Source: Sipunculus nudus | Taxonomy: Eukaryota > Annelida > Sipuncula > Golfingiida > Sipunculidae | Direction: 5' to 3' | Assembly: GCA_026874595.1 (NCBI GenBank) | Contig: CM049314.1 | Coordinates: 78,047,300-78,111,299 of the forward strand | DNA length: 64,000 nucleotides | In this document: positions 22,002 to 34,223 of the stretch, in pieces | How the letters are laid out: each line of letters begins with the position of its first letter | Numbering within the stretch: the stretch's first letter is position 1 | Translations under genes and position numbers: made by a program | Notes under the pieces: model-generated | Databases searched by the model: none | What the model saw: only the letters and a program-made list of their open reading frames with translations | What the model was told of the DNA's origin: nothing

Positions 22002-24960
22002 TCAGTCGAGAGACATCACCTCAACAGTAGACAACACATTAATCAGCACGTTCACTTCCTCAGTTGTTAAGTGTGACGTACTTAATCCGTCTTTACAATC
22101 AGTTAATTCCGATATTAATTCTATGTTAACAGACCTTGGTACCTTTTGATAGTGACTCTTTAGGGTATTAAGATTACCAGTGTCACCCCACATTCCATAT
22201 TTATCCATATCACTTTCAAGATATCGTAGATTGTTTCCAAGTACACCGACAGATGTATACTTAGCTCTTTAGCTAAGAACCGTACAATATTATTTTCAAC
22301 AGTATACATAGTGCATAAAAATGTGATAAAGCGTGCAATCAATATATTTATCAGGGCAGAAGACCCTGCAAGACCATGGACAATGCTCCTGTGAGAGTTA
22401 TATGGCAAATGCCAAATATGACGCAAAGCCTTGTTATATACAACCCTCGTCGACAGACATCCAAAGTTAGACATTAGAACATTAAAGCTTGAGATAAATT
22501 TGCCCCTTTTATTTATTATATCATGAGGATCTGATAAGTCTGAGCTTACCATATTTCCTAGGTACTGCACAGATTCCTCCCATTCTATAGGAACACCATT
22601 TAAGCATACGTTTTCTGGCTTAACTGCTGAACCCTTTTTGAACAAAACACATTTTGTTTTCTTTAGATTGAAAACCATATCATATTCTATTGCAAAACGT
22701 TCACATTCTTTCAACATTTCTTGAAGGCCTGACCTACTGGGGCTTTACAATGTGAGATCATCAGCATAGCCTAATGCTCCTACATAATGGCTACCAACAT
22801 AACATCCAATACCTTTATTTCTAAGCCGATTCAGTAATTCATCCATATATATAGTAAACAGAATAGGAGACAAGACTCCTCCTTGTCGCACACCATTACT
22901 GGCTCCAAACTCTTCGGATTCAACTCCACCCCATTTAGTTTTGATCACAGGAGTCTTAGGACCCGAATGATAGCAGGCTGAATATTTCGTTCCAATAACA
23001 TTCCGAACAACTTAGGAATATTAACTTTATCAAATGCACGAGATGCATCAACAAAACAAGAATACACTGGTGAACCATTCCATATGTAATGTCCAACTGT
23101 TTCCTTTAGGACTACTGTGCACATGTTAGTTGAGTGGCCCTTTTTAAATGCAAACTGTAATGAGGATTGACTGAGTTTATTTCCAGTCCTATTGATGATT
23201 ACAATATCGAGCAATTTACTCAAACTACTAGCTAAAGAGATACCCCTATAATTGTCACTACACGTGAGATCACCCTTACGATCTTTAGGTATGGGTACAA
23301 TTACATATGTATTCATATCTTTGGGAACATGTCCATGGGAGATCATAAATTGAAACAGAATTGACAGATAAACATACAGACGATCAGGGCCCTGAATTAT
23401 ATGGTCAGATTGTAAAATATTTCTGCCATCAGATTTTCCCCTCTTTAAATGCTTAACCGCCCTTTTCACATCTGAGACATCTACACAAAAATTATCATTC
23501 ACATGTATCCTTTGCATTGTCATATCTTCTAATGCATTAAGATCATCTGCGTTGTCATGGAGACTATTATACAAATCCTCGTATTTTTTCCCAAAATGAT
23601 TGGCAATCTCAGTACATGAACATTTATTGTCAACAACCTTAGTTTGCACAGCACCACCTGATCTAATTTTCCTAATCTCCGCCCACAGGTCTCGATCACA
23701 ACTGTTATAAAGCATTTCTGCCATCCTTTGTTTTCGTAAAATATCCTCATTTCGTTTACACTGCTTCACAGCCCGATGTTAGTGGGCTCGAGTTCTACGT
23801 CTTGTAGTGGCTACATGTCCAACAGTTGGACGATCATTTTGGATCCACATCCAATGCCAGAAAAGTGCTTGTTCTTTAAAAGGCTTAACATGCTCCGACC
23901 AGTATTGTATTTGCTTAAGCTTACACCTAGGTGGTTTTTTAAACGGTAGAGACTGATTACTTGCACTGACACAGCTATTCACAATATCTGCATATAAAAC
24001 ATCAATACTTTTCTTATGCTCATATAGTGAGCACGCATTATCCATACATGTCAAAAGATTACTAGCGATGCAAATGTCCTTAAGGTTCATATCTAAAGCA
24101 TTCTTATATTCTATGATCTCGTTCTCAGTTGTGTTAACCCAATCAATCTGTGTTTTCTTGAAAGTCATCATATTATTCACCATGTAATACTGACCTGCAT
24201 CAATATTAAGTTTAAAAAATACAGGACTATGACTGGAAGCGTTCAATGGATCATCGATAATTCCAACATGTGAGATAGATTTGTAAATATTACCGGAACA
24301 TATAAAGTGATCAATAGTAGATATGCCCACTCCCTCACAATTCATATTAGTATGATCTAGCACAGCATCTGGACTGTCCCAAGCAAAATATAGCTGATGG
24401 GTGCTGCAAAAACTTTTTAAGTACCTTGTGTGAGCATTAGATCTATTAAGATCAACATTACAATCTCCACCAATGATAACAGCATTTGCATCATGTGTTT
24501 CTAAAATATGCTGAAGCTCACTCAAAGTATTAATAAATTCCTGATCAGCTTCTGTTTGTGATCGATTGTCACACGGCAAATCAATACAAATTAATATAAC
24601 ATTAAAAACATCTGACAGTTGTAAGGATATAGCACACAGACGATTTGACTTAACTTTTACTGTATGCACACGGCCTGAGAGTGACTGGTGCCATAGGATG
24701 GCCACTCCACCGTATGGGCGACCACACATTTTATCCTTTGAGCTGTCCATACCTGTCTGAGCATTAAACATAAAATCCTTATGAATAGTGGCTAGTAATG
24801 GCTCTCGTTCACCAAGCAACCAGGTCTCTTGCAAAAATATAAAATCAACATGGTTTGTTTCAATAAGGTTCCCTATATATGATCTTTTTGTATCATTGAT
24901 AACACCCGTAGGGTTATATGATATACAACTGAGTTTTGTAGGAGTTGTCAGTGCCGCCAT
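22002..24960 (-). pseudogene. LINE ORF2: APE endonuclease and reverse transcriptase
   Basis: It starts with MAALTTPTKLSCISYN at 24960. The endonuclease shows FLQETWL (catalytic Glu), GRPYGGVAILW, IIGGDCNVDLNR (Asp and Asn), STIDHFICS and SSHSPVFF (catalytic His). RT shows DNYRGISL, CFVDASRAFDKVN (motif A), SNGVRQGGVLSPILF (motif B) and LGYADDLTL (motif C), then a C-terminal domain ending EVMSLD at 22002. The endonuclease nicks target DNA and RT primes on it. In-frame TAA codons sit at 23779-23781 and 22745-22747, with frameshifts near 22945 and 22237. Apart from these, about 980 codons are collinear, a normal length for the family. Confidence 0.85.
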
Positions 24961-24962
24961 GA

Positions 24963-26216
24963 TCAATGCAGATTATTTTTACCACTATTGCTATTGTCAC
25001 GCCTTCTTGTAAAAAATTTTCTACACCCAATACCCTCTGGCCAAAAATCTGCATCCATTACCTTTTCTATATCATTTACCCTTATCTGCACCTTGTATGA
25101 CTTCATCATAGATTCTTCATGAGACACTTTTTCAATTTGCAATACATTTACTCCTTCATTAACTATATATTCTTTCAGTTCATCATCCTGAACATCATTA
25201 CTGACTCTGTCTACAGTTCTAAGACCACCTTTAATTGATTCATGTATTTTTTCCCAACTACTGTAGGTTTATTTCTTTTCATCTGTCGCCGCTTTTCCTG
25301 CCTCTGGAACGGAAACTCATCATCCTTTTCCTTTACATGTGGTAGTGCGTCTACATGGGAGTAAGAGTTTACCTGTCCATCCATAGCACCGTTGACAGAA
25401 TGCCTACGGTCAACATCAGAACTGCGGTTGCCATCCCTGACTACATCAGTGAATGACTTTGACACACCGACAGTGGTAACATCAGGTGTTTGGTTTGGAC
25501 CCAGCTCCTCCCTAGCTTGTGAGACCTGCCTGGCCTTATCATTTTCAAGAAGCCCCTGCTGCACAGTAACCTGCAGGGCAGCAACTGAATCTAAAGTTTG
25601 CTCAGATTTTACCTCCATTAACTTCAGTCTCTGATCCAAGTTATTTACCATATCTAGCAGTGCCATATGCTCCATCTGCTCAGGGGCAAATTTAGGAAGC
25701 CTATCAAGGTAACATGCCGCAAATTTTGGGAGATCTACTTTCAAACCATCAAGCTTTTGGAAAGCTGATATTATATCACCAGCATCTGCCTCTCTGGATG
25801 TTCTGGTGGCTGAGGTCAATCTGCTAGGTGGAGCTCCCGATAAATCCACACCAGCTACTTTGTATAACAGGATTTTTGCATCTCTGATTTCATCTTGTCC
25901 ATAGAACTTACATATAACACTACGAACATTATCAGATGTGGCCCTGTGTATATAGTATTGAACATAAGACAGTACATTGTTACAAATACAGTCACAGAGT
26001 ACAGGTATATCATCATCAGTAATGTTATTGGCTCTATTCTTAGGTCTAACAGACTCTCTTTTATTATTATTTACACCACCATTATCTGTTTCAGTTTGTT
26101 TTGGTTTCTTATAGATATTTGGCTACCTTTCCGTGGCACACTCTAGACAGTCATCATCTGGGCGTACTTCAACACATCGTTTACGCTTTTTACAATTTGT
26201 ACACATTCGCACCATT
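24963..26216 (-). pseudogene. LINE ORF1 with N-terminal Cys-rich finger
   Basis: It starts at MVRMCTNCKKRKRCVEV (26216); the in-frame codons just before the ATG also encode GCCKNCTK, so the finger may begin upstream. The Cys pairs (CCKNC, CTNC, CLEC) resemble the zinc/PHD-like finger of CR1-group ORF1 proteins. The middle (LDMVNNLDQRLKLMEVKSEQ) looks coiled-coil. After a frameshift near 25230 the C-terminal part reads GLRTVDRVSNDVQDDELKEY...KVQIRVND, resembling an RRM-like fold, and ends at TGA 24965-24963. An in-frame TAG at 26121-26123 separates the finger from the rest. ORF1 proteins bind LINE RNA. The stop is only 2 nt from the ORF2 ATG (TGATCATGG). Confidence 0.7.
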
Positions 26217-26230
26217 TTAGTACAGTTTTT

Positions 26231-27002
26231 GCAACAGCCTATCTAAAAAAGTACCCGTTTGAGACGATCCCTCATACTCAATCAGCTGGCCCGTATTCAT
26301 CTCTAACATGAAATTCTATTGTGTATGTTATATATAATGATAAAACTACAGCCCAAGGACGTAAAAGACCGACATGAGTAATCCTAGTGTAAAGTCTGAT
26401 GTTAAACCTCAGATGGAGTGAACCATATCACAAAACCACGGCCAGACCATCTTGTCAACGTTAAGAAGATGTGACGACATGCATACAACACCAGAACAAA
26501 TTTTGTAATTTTAATATGTAGTATATTTAATTTGGCTAGTGCGCATTGTTCATGTCAGGTCCGTTAAAGGTGTCCATTCACCTACCTTTTGAAAAAGAAT
26601 TTGTGTAATTTTCGGCTTCCTCTGTTTATATATTAATGATCTAAAAGTAATTTTGGCTGTGAAAAGTTCTAATAACGCCTGCGTGAAAACGTATGAATTT
26701 GTTTACCAACAACATTACAGCGATTTTGATAAACGAGAAAAAAGGTTTCATTTTTGCGCGGGTAGAAAGATCACTTGTTACAGAACGCCATTTGCAAAGC
26801 TCTGGATTATCACAACTTCTGCCAGATTCCATTGTTTGATTTGTTTTGATTATTTTGGCGGGCCTCCACATATTATTTACACGTTAATATAAACAAAACA
26901 AGCAGCTGTGTGCGGTAACATCGTCGTTTTCTGGCATATTTTCATAAAAGCTCCAAGGGATTACCTTCAGTTTTTAAAGGTCAGATAAGTAGTTGGGACC
27001 CT
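26231..27002. other. Non-coding stretch 5' of the LINE
   Basis: No gene was recognised. The block TTTTAATATGTAGTATATTTAATTT near 26508-26532 recurs at about 27150-27175, indicating a local duplicated repeat. Confidence 0.4.
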
Positions 27003-27104
27003 TTAAGGCTGGATATTGTTCTGTTGCCCCGGACGGTATCCCGGTCAGTATAATTATTTTCAGAATGCTTATGGTTGTTAATAATAATAATAATAAATAA
27101 AATC

Positions 27105-27144
<40 letters not shown>

Positions 27145-27275
27145 TAAATATTTTAATATGTAGTATATTTAATTTTGTAAGTGCGCATTGTTGATGTCTG
27201 GTTTGTTCAGGGCTGGTTCTATTGCCCCGAATCGCATCCCTGTTGGTATAAAAATGTTCAGAATGCATATGATTA
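27003..27275 (+). repeat. Diverged local duplication around an (AAT)n tract
   Basis: The segment AAGGCTGG..TTCT.TTGCCCC..CGC/GTATCCC..GTTGGTATAA...TTCAGAATGC appears at about 27003-27072 and again, diverged, at 27209-27267. The preceding ATATGTAGTATATTTAATTT also recurs upstream at 26510. It is a small repeat of unknown type, and it is interrupted by the AAT microsatellite. Confidence 0.55.
27080..27143 (+). repeat. (AAT)n microsatellite
   Basis: About 60 bp of AAT units with one interruption (AAAATC). Confidence 0.95.
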
Positions 27276-30200
27276 ACAATAAAGGCGTATTTTTCACTTC
27301 AATCGGTGTCTGTATGCATTTAATTAATACTTTTTGATCTAGTCCTGGTGTCTCGGATCTTGACTTTGAGCCCTGGACTGTACAGTAGGGTAACTGACGG
27401 TATTGAGGGAGGCCCGGACGGTCCCGGACGTCCCGGACGGTAAACAGGCACACCCTTGTTTACATGCCAACCGGATGTAAACAAAAAATACGTCCGGGGT
27501 TCTCACTTCCATATAAGCCAAACCGTGTTTCTGTGTATTGTCAGTGGATGAAGAATGACTCGAGATCTCAGATCCGATATTATCAGCGTAAGTGCGGGCA
27601 CTTATTATATTTAGTTCTCTGAATGTTAATATCATGTTTGATGTTTTGACAGACTAGATTTAACAACACAATGTGGTAGTGCAGTCTATAGAAGCTGGCA
27701 CAGTCATTCGTTCAACAGACGCAAGATGGCGATGGTTCAGTAGGGACCTTAGAGGCAGCATTCCATTTTGACAGCGGCATCCCTTTTTGATCATTTTCAG
27801 CTAATTTTAACCAAATGTTATAGACAGTTTACCAAATCAGACTTGACTGAATGTGAACAATTATTGTTGTAAGTAAAAATTTGTAGAATTTATGGCGAGT
27901 CGAAAACCAAGTAATGTTTTCAGTAGGGGCCTTGCCATTTTACTGTGGCTTAAGACTTTCCTATAAAAAACCACAATTTTTAAACACCGGTTATTTTCAG
28001 CAGAATTATTTTTTTTTGTTTCCTGATATGATTCTGAAGTTTTTTTATAACATGCCATAAAGGTGTACAAAAGGTTTTTGATGAATTAAATGGTTTCTAA
28101 AAGGTGCATTACATCCCACATTGTGTTGTTAAATCTAAGTCTATCACTAGCGGAATATAAACCATACCAGCAGAACTGACATCCCGGTATCCATACACTC
28201 CGATATCAAATCAAAAAGTTAGAACTAGCTTTTCAACTGACAGCTTCTCACCTTTTATCTATCTGATGTCAGCATAAAAATGCATTTAGTCTGTTTGAAA
28301 GGAATATCCACAGCAGGTGTACATAATAATTAGTTTCGCCATTTGGACACGCAGAAACCCTCTTTAATCACTTTAAGAAACTTTTATTTTAACAGTGCCA
28401 TAATTATTCTATAAGAACATATATTCTCAGCAGTTGTGAGGCACATTTTCATTTGAATTTACTTCCCCTACATTAAAGAACTGACACATTAGACCATTTC
28501 TATGAGCAAGTCCTTTACCAGATAAGGCAATTGGTATACCACGGCTGGGTAAGCGACCATTATCATTCACCAATAGTGTGACCGCCATTGGCTGACCCGA
28601 TACGAAAAATAGCAATTTAATTCTACTTCTTTTCTGCTCGACCTGGTCCACACGCGTCCACAGCTTGCTAGGTCCGCGGAGCAGTCAGGAGAAGAAAACA
28701 GACTTTGTATGTTGTGGTCTGACTTGCTAAGATGTATATATATATGTATACATATATATATTTGTGTATGCATATTATATACAAATATATGTTTGCATGT
28801 GTATGTATAAATAACACGAAATTTAATCATCATTTTGTATTGACACCTTTAATCTTACATTATAAATATACCAAAAAACCGCACCTGAACCAGAGTTAAG
28901 AATTCATTTACCAAAAATTACTTTCTTGTTGTGACCATAGCTTAAAGGTCGAAATATCGTTGTAACTGCATTATGAACAGTTTAATCACTCACTTGTATT
29001 AATACATTATAAACAGTTTTTTAACTCTCTTGTTTTTTCCGTGCGTACAGACAAGTTTGCCTGGGCCTAACAAAAAAAAGTAAGAGATAAATGAGAGTTC
29101 CAGGTCAAAGTTCACCTCAAGTGCTTATCTTATGATCCAGTAGTTGTCGTATCACGATAAGGAACCTTTATACTACTGTAGAACAGATACCAGACTTTTG
29201 ATTGACTTGAGATTTCGTCCATGTGTGTTTACACATTGGAATGTTTCTTAGGCCAGTTATTTCACAGGAAAAGACAAAAGCTCCGCCAGGGGGCAGTAGA
29301 AATAAAGCTGCTCGGTTCTGTCAAGTTTCATCATGCCGACCGTAATTTTACTTTATTTTACCGATTTAGTGCCTAAAATTGAACAGATATATCAGTTAAG
29401 TGACTATTTATTCACTGGTACTAGTATTTTCTTCCTAATTAAAGAGATAACAGGCGTTACCTGGTGTTTCGTCATATATACCCGAAACACCGGTGTTTTG
29501 AGTGTATCGAGGGACCGGTTTAAAAGAGTTGTTAAGTCCTGGTGTTTTTTTGGCGGAACGAGAACACTGTGGGAGCACACCGGGCGTGTGTCATCTAGTT
29601 ACACATAACTGAAAGAGTATATGGTTCGTATTATGTCAACGACTCCCAAACAAAATCACACGTGCGGAGATACGGATATGAAACTTATAAGGTCTGTGTA
29701 GTACATGACACACGTCTTACTTTAGATAAGGTCATGTTCATCTATGTACAATGGTAAAGGCATTTGATCTCTGGTATTAAAATAAGTAGTTATATGTCAT
29801 CATGTATCATAATATACAGGGCATTTCATGCAAATATTTGCTCAGAAGAGCGTTATATTTTGAAATATGGTCCCTCTCGCTGATTTTAAACATGCCGGTT
29901 CCGCATTTAACCTCTGCCAAAAGGTTTGTATAATACTTTTAAGTTGCTGGTTGATTGGTCTGTTTACTACTTTACCCAACAAGTTATGAATGGAACTCAA
30001 TAAACATTGTGTTTATCTAAACCTGCCAGATAACGCAAATATCAAGGTCGAGCGCGAGACCATTGCCATTGATTGGTACAGAGCTGGCCTGGGATGCAAC
30101 CATCGAGTTGTCGGACAAATATCATTTAGCACATGAGTTTACCTACAGCATGAGGAAGCTGTAGTCGTATCTGATGATCCAGAATCTTGGCGGAGGTATT

Positions 30201-30776
30201 TGCGGTCTCTGGCTGCTATCAGGTTTCTCTTTAGCTAATTGGTGCATGATTTGATCCGCATTGGACACAAGTGACGTCTAATGGAATCATTTTTCTTGCT
30301 TGGTTCCAAGGAGGTGCTTCCTAAGTTACAAAAATCCTATCTGAAGAACAGACCGCTTCAATTTCTTATTTAATTCTGCAGGTCTGTTTGGTTTGACATC
30401 ATTTTAGAAAAGTGGCTCAACTATCGAAGTTGTTGAAGACAGTAGGACCCCGGTCTAGAAAATGTAGGCTTTCATGTTGCGATTCGGGTAATTTCGTTAT
30501 TCAATGTTTAGGCCTACATACCTATTTTACTGGTTTTTAGGTGTTTGGGGGGGGGGGGGGGGGTATTGGGCACTTCGTATTCTGAAATTTCGCTGAAATT
30601 TGTCGTATTGCTGTACATCATATCTAACACTGTAGAAATGAACTGACTGTATTTAATGGACAGAGACGGTAGACACTTTGTTTACAACAAGATGACAATA
30701 TCCCCTATCCGCTACCAGACCTTTCATATCACGTCAAATATTGTATTTTTAATATATTTGTGTACACAACAGAAAT
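27276..30776. other. Upstream flank of the NAT-like gene; no gene recognised
   Basis: No exon with recognisable domains was seen. The stretch contains TA-rich palindromic microsatellite sequence at about 28733-28800 and a G17 run at 30547-30563. The promoter of the NAT-like gene probably lies near its 3' end, but no clear TATA box was identified. Confidence 0.35.
30547..30563 (+). repeat. Poly-G run (17)
   Basis: Homopolymer G tract about 210 bp upstream of the NAT-like start codon. Confidence 0.9.
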
Positions 30777-31863
30777 ATGTTGTCAAGAGAACGAGCTCTG
30801 GATTACGTGACGTCATCACTGGGGGTGAAGGACGTTGAGCGTCGTCTGGAAAATAACGCGCTGGGTCTGGTGAACGAGATTATCCGGAAGTTCTATCGTA
30901 AAGTTCCGTTCAACAATCTTCATTTGATGAGTCTCCAAGTCGAAGAGAGAAAGGTTCCCACAGTCGAGGAAAACATTGTGAGTCACATTATAAATTATTT
31001 CATCCTTGTTCCTATTAGCAGGTCTCGGACAATAATGTGCGCTAACAGAGCAGAGACCCTGCCACCTATTTCATGAATAATGAAGTTGGCAATTGAACCA
31101 TTCAGATGGCCATCGTACGTTTCCTCCATGCGACAGCCGAAACAAATATGTTGCTATTTTTTAGACGAACCCTTAAGCATTGTCAGTAAGGCGGGGGGGG
31201 GGGGGGGGGGGGGGGGGTTCGAGGCTCTGACGAACAAAATAAAGGCTTTCTAAGCTATTCTGTTTCTGGTGCATGTGATCTTGTTCAGACGCCATATACA
31301 TCTTGAATGATTTCGTCCTGATCGCGTGTATACTTGTTCTTATTTTTGAAAATTGCGTAGCTGCCAGAGTCTTGTCGATAGGAAGGTGATTCCACCTTAT
31401 ACTGCTTAATTATATGTGTCGTTTGAAGGGTCTTTTATCCACTTACTGTATCAAAAGAGCCTTTCGAGTAACAATGAGATTTCTTTCTTGATTATGTATG
31501 CACGGGTAATCTATTCGACACAACCAACCCGAACTTATTCTGTGTTCACGTGTGTGAATGAGTCATTGCTGTTACATCAAGACAGTGTATCCTCCCTTAG
31601 TGTGCACCTACACAAAGTAGCCCCTTCTATATAGTGGGCAGTTTTTAACCCTCCCATTTTTTCCTCCTTATTATATTTGTTACGGAAATGTCCGCAAGAT
31701 TGTGGGCAACTCTTTAAAGTTGGCAGTTTCCCAGTCTCTTGGATGCCCTCATTAAGAGATTTCAATATGAATATGGTTCTTCCGGCCGTGTCAAATTTAG
31801 TAGCCCTGTCAGTCGCTATTCAGGTATATTTGGCACTATTCTATCAATACAAGGGGACAAAAT

Positions 31864-31932
<69 letters not shown>

Positions 31933-32754
31933 ATTGCATAGCCATTACTAGTGGATACTTGTATAGACACTAAATGTCTATTTTATTTTTCACCATATAA
32001 TTTATTATAACAGGAGTCTGTATTGGATGGATCCGGAGGTTTATGTTGGACTCTCAACTCCTTCATGTATTCTCTTCTGAAAGCCTTCGGCTACCACACG
32101 GAGCTACTGGAAGCCTCAGTTAACGTGCCTGGTTCAAAAACTCACGTGATGACGTTGTTACGTCACGTAGTCACTAAGGGTGACCGTTACTTAGTCGAAG
32201 TTGGATGTGCAACCCCGTGTTTCCGAGCCATTACACTGGACTTTAAGAAGGAATCGGAAACATTTCAAGAATCATTTCTATTTTATAAGTATGTCAAAAT
32301 GGAAAATGGATTATATCTTCGGAAGGAAAAAAGCGTCAGACGAGAAAGAAAAGAACGATTAACCGGTGTTGAATCAGGCTGGGTAGACGCATACAGGTTT
32401 TACCTTGACCCCGTTGACCTTGACCGTTGCAAATACAACATGAGGACTATATACATAACTAAAACCACTGGATTATTTCTCACGGGGCTACATTGCGTCA
32501 TATTTCACAATGGCCGTTGTGTCGCTTTAAAAAATGACACGTTACTATTGGAAGACGCTGATGGGATATTACAGCCTACACAACTAGCGACACCTGGCGA
32601 AATTCAGTCCACTCTTGGGGAGTATTTTCCTAAAACACCTTCAGATATAGCACTCCGGGCAATCGAAAACTGGTCAAAAATTCAGGGAATAAACTCAGGA
32701 CACTGGTCAGTGTCCGCACTTGAGTCCATTGTTTCAGGGACTCGTTTCTGGTAA
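30777..32754 (+). CDS. Arylamine N-acetyltransferase-like protein, two exons
   Basis: Exon 1 is 30777-30977 and exon 2 is 32014-32754, with a 1036-bp phase-0 intron (donor ATT/GTGAGT, acceptor ATAACAG/GAG). The spliced product is 313 residues, a usual size for NATs, cytosolic enzymes that move acetyl from acetyl-CoA to arylamines through a Cys-His-Asp triad. MLSRERALDYVTSSLGV at the start and PFNNLHLMSL (about residues 46-55) fit the family N-terminus. GSGGLCWTLN carries the catalytic Cys (about 78), and KTHVMTLL the His (about 111). RYLVEVGC sits where NATs have the triad Asp; here it is Glu (about 129). No stops or shifts are present. The rest of the chain (residues about 135-313) is less diagnostic. 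A divergent NAT-like acetyltransferase is the best call; activity on arylamines is not shown. Confidence 0.85.
31193..31217 (+). repeat. Poly-G run (25) in the NAT-like intron
   Basis: The longest homopolymer G tract in the window, about 215 bp into the intron. Confidence 0.95.
31866..31931 (+). repeat. (TA)n microsatellite in the NAT-like intron
   Basis: About 66 bp of uninterrupted TA, 82 bp before the intron's 3' end. Open frames across it are artefacts. Confidence 0.95.
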
Positions 32755-32755
32755 C

Positions 32756-32850
32756 CAGATTAAAATTGATTGACTTTTATACGGGTTCAGTTTCAAGCTA
32801 CAAATTAAAATTGATTGACTTTATAGGTTCAGTTTCAACCTGCAAATCTT
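32756..32850 (+). repeat. Short tandem duplication just after the NAT-like stop codon
   Basis: ATTAAAATTGATTGACTTT followed by TATA(C)GGGTTCAGTTTCAA occurs twice in a row (about 32759-32800 and 32806-32845) in the presumed 3' UTR. No AATAAA is close by; ATTAAA variants are present. Confidence 0.75.
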
Positions 32851-33530
32851 GTTACGAACAAGGTTTAATTAACATATAGAAAAAGGCTCTATAATCACAC
32901 AAACGGTTTTCACGCAATCTCAGCTGCAAAAGTAAAATTATAAACGTGTATTATTTGATATTTTTTTTTTCTCTTAGTTACATTAAAGAGTCATCTTTTA
33001 GACTGAAGTGAGATGTCCAGCATTATAGAATCATGGTCGTCTGCTGTGTTGCACAATGCTGATGCTTTTCCTTTGTATCATTGTGTATCACAGTATAGTA
33101 AGAAAATTTCTATACATTAAATCTATAGGTCTATATACACACTGTGTTAAATCATTAACAATTTAACATAAGACTTTCTATTAAAGTTTTCTATTTTCAA
33201 ATCTCACTTAAACCACTACAGCACTATTCAGCTAATGTCAACCCACATCCGTCCCCTCCCAGCAAATTCGTTGAATCATCTCGCCCTGCCCTGCATGCAC
33301 AATTTTGTTATATTCTAAAAACCATACCCCACACATTAAAAAAAAGTATTGCACTGTTGTCATATTATTAGCAAAGATTGTGATTCAAAATTGTTATTGA
33401 AAACTCAAACCGAGTTCTTGCGATTCACGTATAGATTACAATATTACATTCATTGCAGGGTTTGCTGTGTATGTCGTCTTCGGTTTTGTTTAATATGAAT
33501 GTAATGAAAAAAAAAACTATTTTGAAGAAA
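32851..33530. other. Downstream flank of the NAT-like gene
   Basis: AT-rich sequence, presumably 3' UTR and intergenic DNA. No further gene was recognised. Confidence 0.4.
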
Positions 33531-34005
33531 CTAAGGGCCCATGTGTCTCGACGCTCAACTGAAATTGTCTATATGGATATGTTTATGAGCTTTTCCAATT
33601 ATGGGTCATGTGATACATATTATGTCTATCCAAACTTGAGTTATCATACATAAACTAATGTGTGAATGAATGGGCCCTGTGACCTTGACCCTGTGACCCC
33701 CAAATCCATAAGTTTCTTCCACTATCTAGATAGGGGAAGGTTTGAGGTGAGAAGTTTGGCTTAAGATACTTCCTCAATCTTTTTAACAAATTGGGTCCTG
33801 TGGCCTTGACTTTTGACCTCATGACCCCAAATCAGAGGTAGGCCATGATCAAGTCATATGTGAAACCCATATATCAACCCAAACTGGAATTATCATCATG
33901 AAACAAATTTGACACACCTTCAGAAGGACGAACAAACGGACAGACAGGGTGATTAATACAAGGCTTTCGCCTAAATTCAAGCGGGGCTCTAATAAACACA
34001 CAATG
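33531..34005 (+). repeat. Interspersed repeat R3, copy 1
   Basis: It begins AAGGGCCCATGTGTCTCGACGC, a variant of the GGGACCCATGGGTC start shared with other repeats here. It then has TGTGACCTTGACCCTGTGACC modules at about 33678 and 33790. The 3' part ends with a GGACGAACAAACGGACAGAC tract. It is homologous in layout to 44234-45276. Confidence 0.65.
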
Positions 34006-34223
34006 TTTCAGGACACATATGAAACCACATTTGCGAATCTGATCGTATCAGTATAATCTGGCAGTCTAAAATAAAGGAAACAATCCATCAAAAATAGAAA
34101 ATAATCAGATGGCGCAACCAGTCTTCAGGAACTGAAGAAACTAATTATAATCAATAAACGCAAAGGGTTTCAGAACACATTATGGCTGTCATTCAACAAT
34201 ATCAAGAACAGTAAAAAAATCGT

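Larger units (their letters stand above)
21888..26230 (-). mobile_element. Near-full-length two-ORF CR1-like LINE
   Basis: On the minus strand the order is ORF1 (Cys-rich finger, coiled-coil-like middle, basic C-terminus), ORF2 (APE endonuclease, RT), a short 3' UTR, an AATAAAG signal and an (AT)n tail at 21909-21888. The length of about 4.3 kb and both ORFs being present make it close to full length. Few disabling changes (about two in ORF1 and four in ORF2) suggest a fairly recent insertion. The 5' UTR and true 5' end were not defined and could extend past 26230. Confidence 0.8.

Noticed and set aside
24566-25012. Plus-strand open frames over the LINE
   Set aside because: They are antisense shadows of the endonuclease domain of ORF2.
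30800-30820. TGACGTCA (CRE-like) element in the NAT-like gene
   Set aside because: It lies inside exon 1 coding sequence (VTSSL region) and one palindromic 8-mer is not enough to call a regulatory site.
31677-31973. Open frames ending in long Tyr-Ile runs in the NAT-like intron
   Set aside because: They are translations of the (TA)n microsatellite; the same holds for frames at 9412-9597 and 56241-56613.
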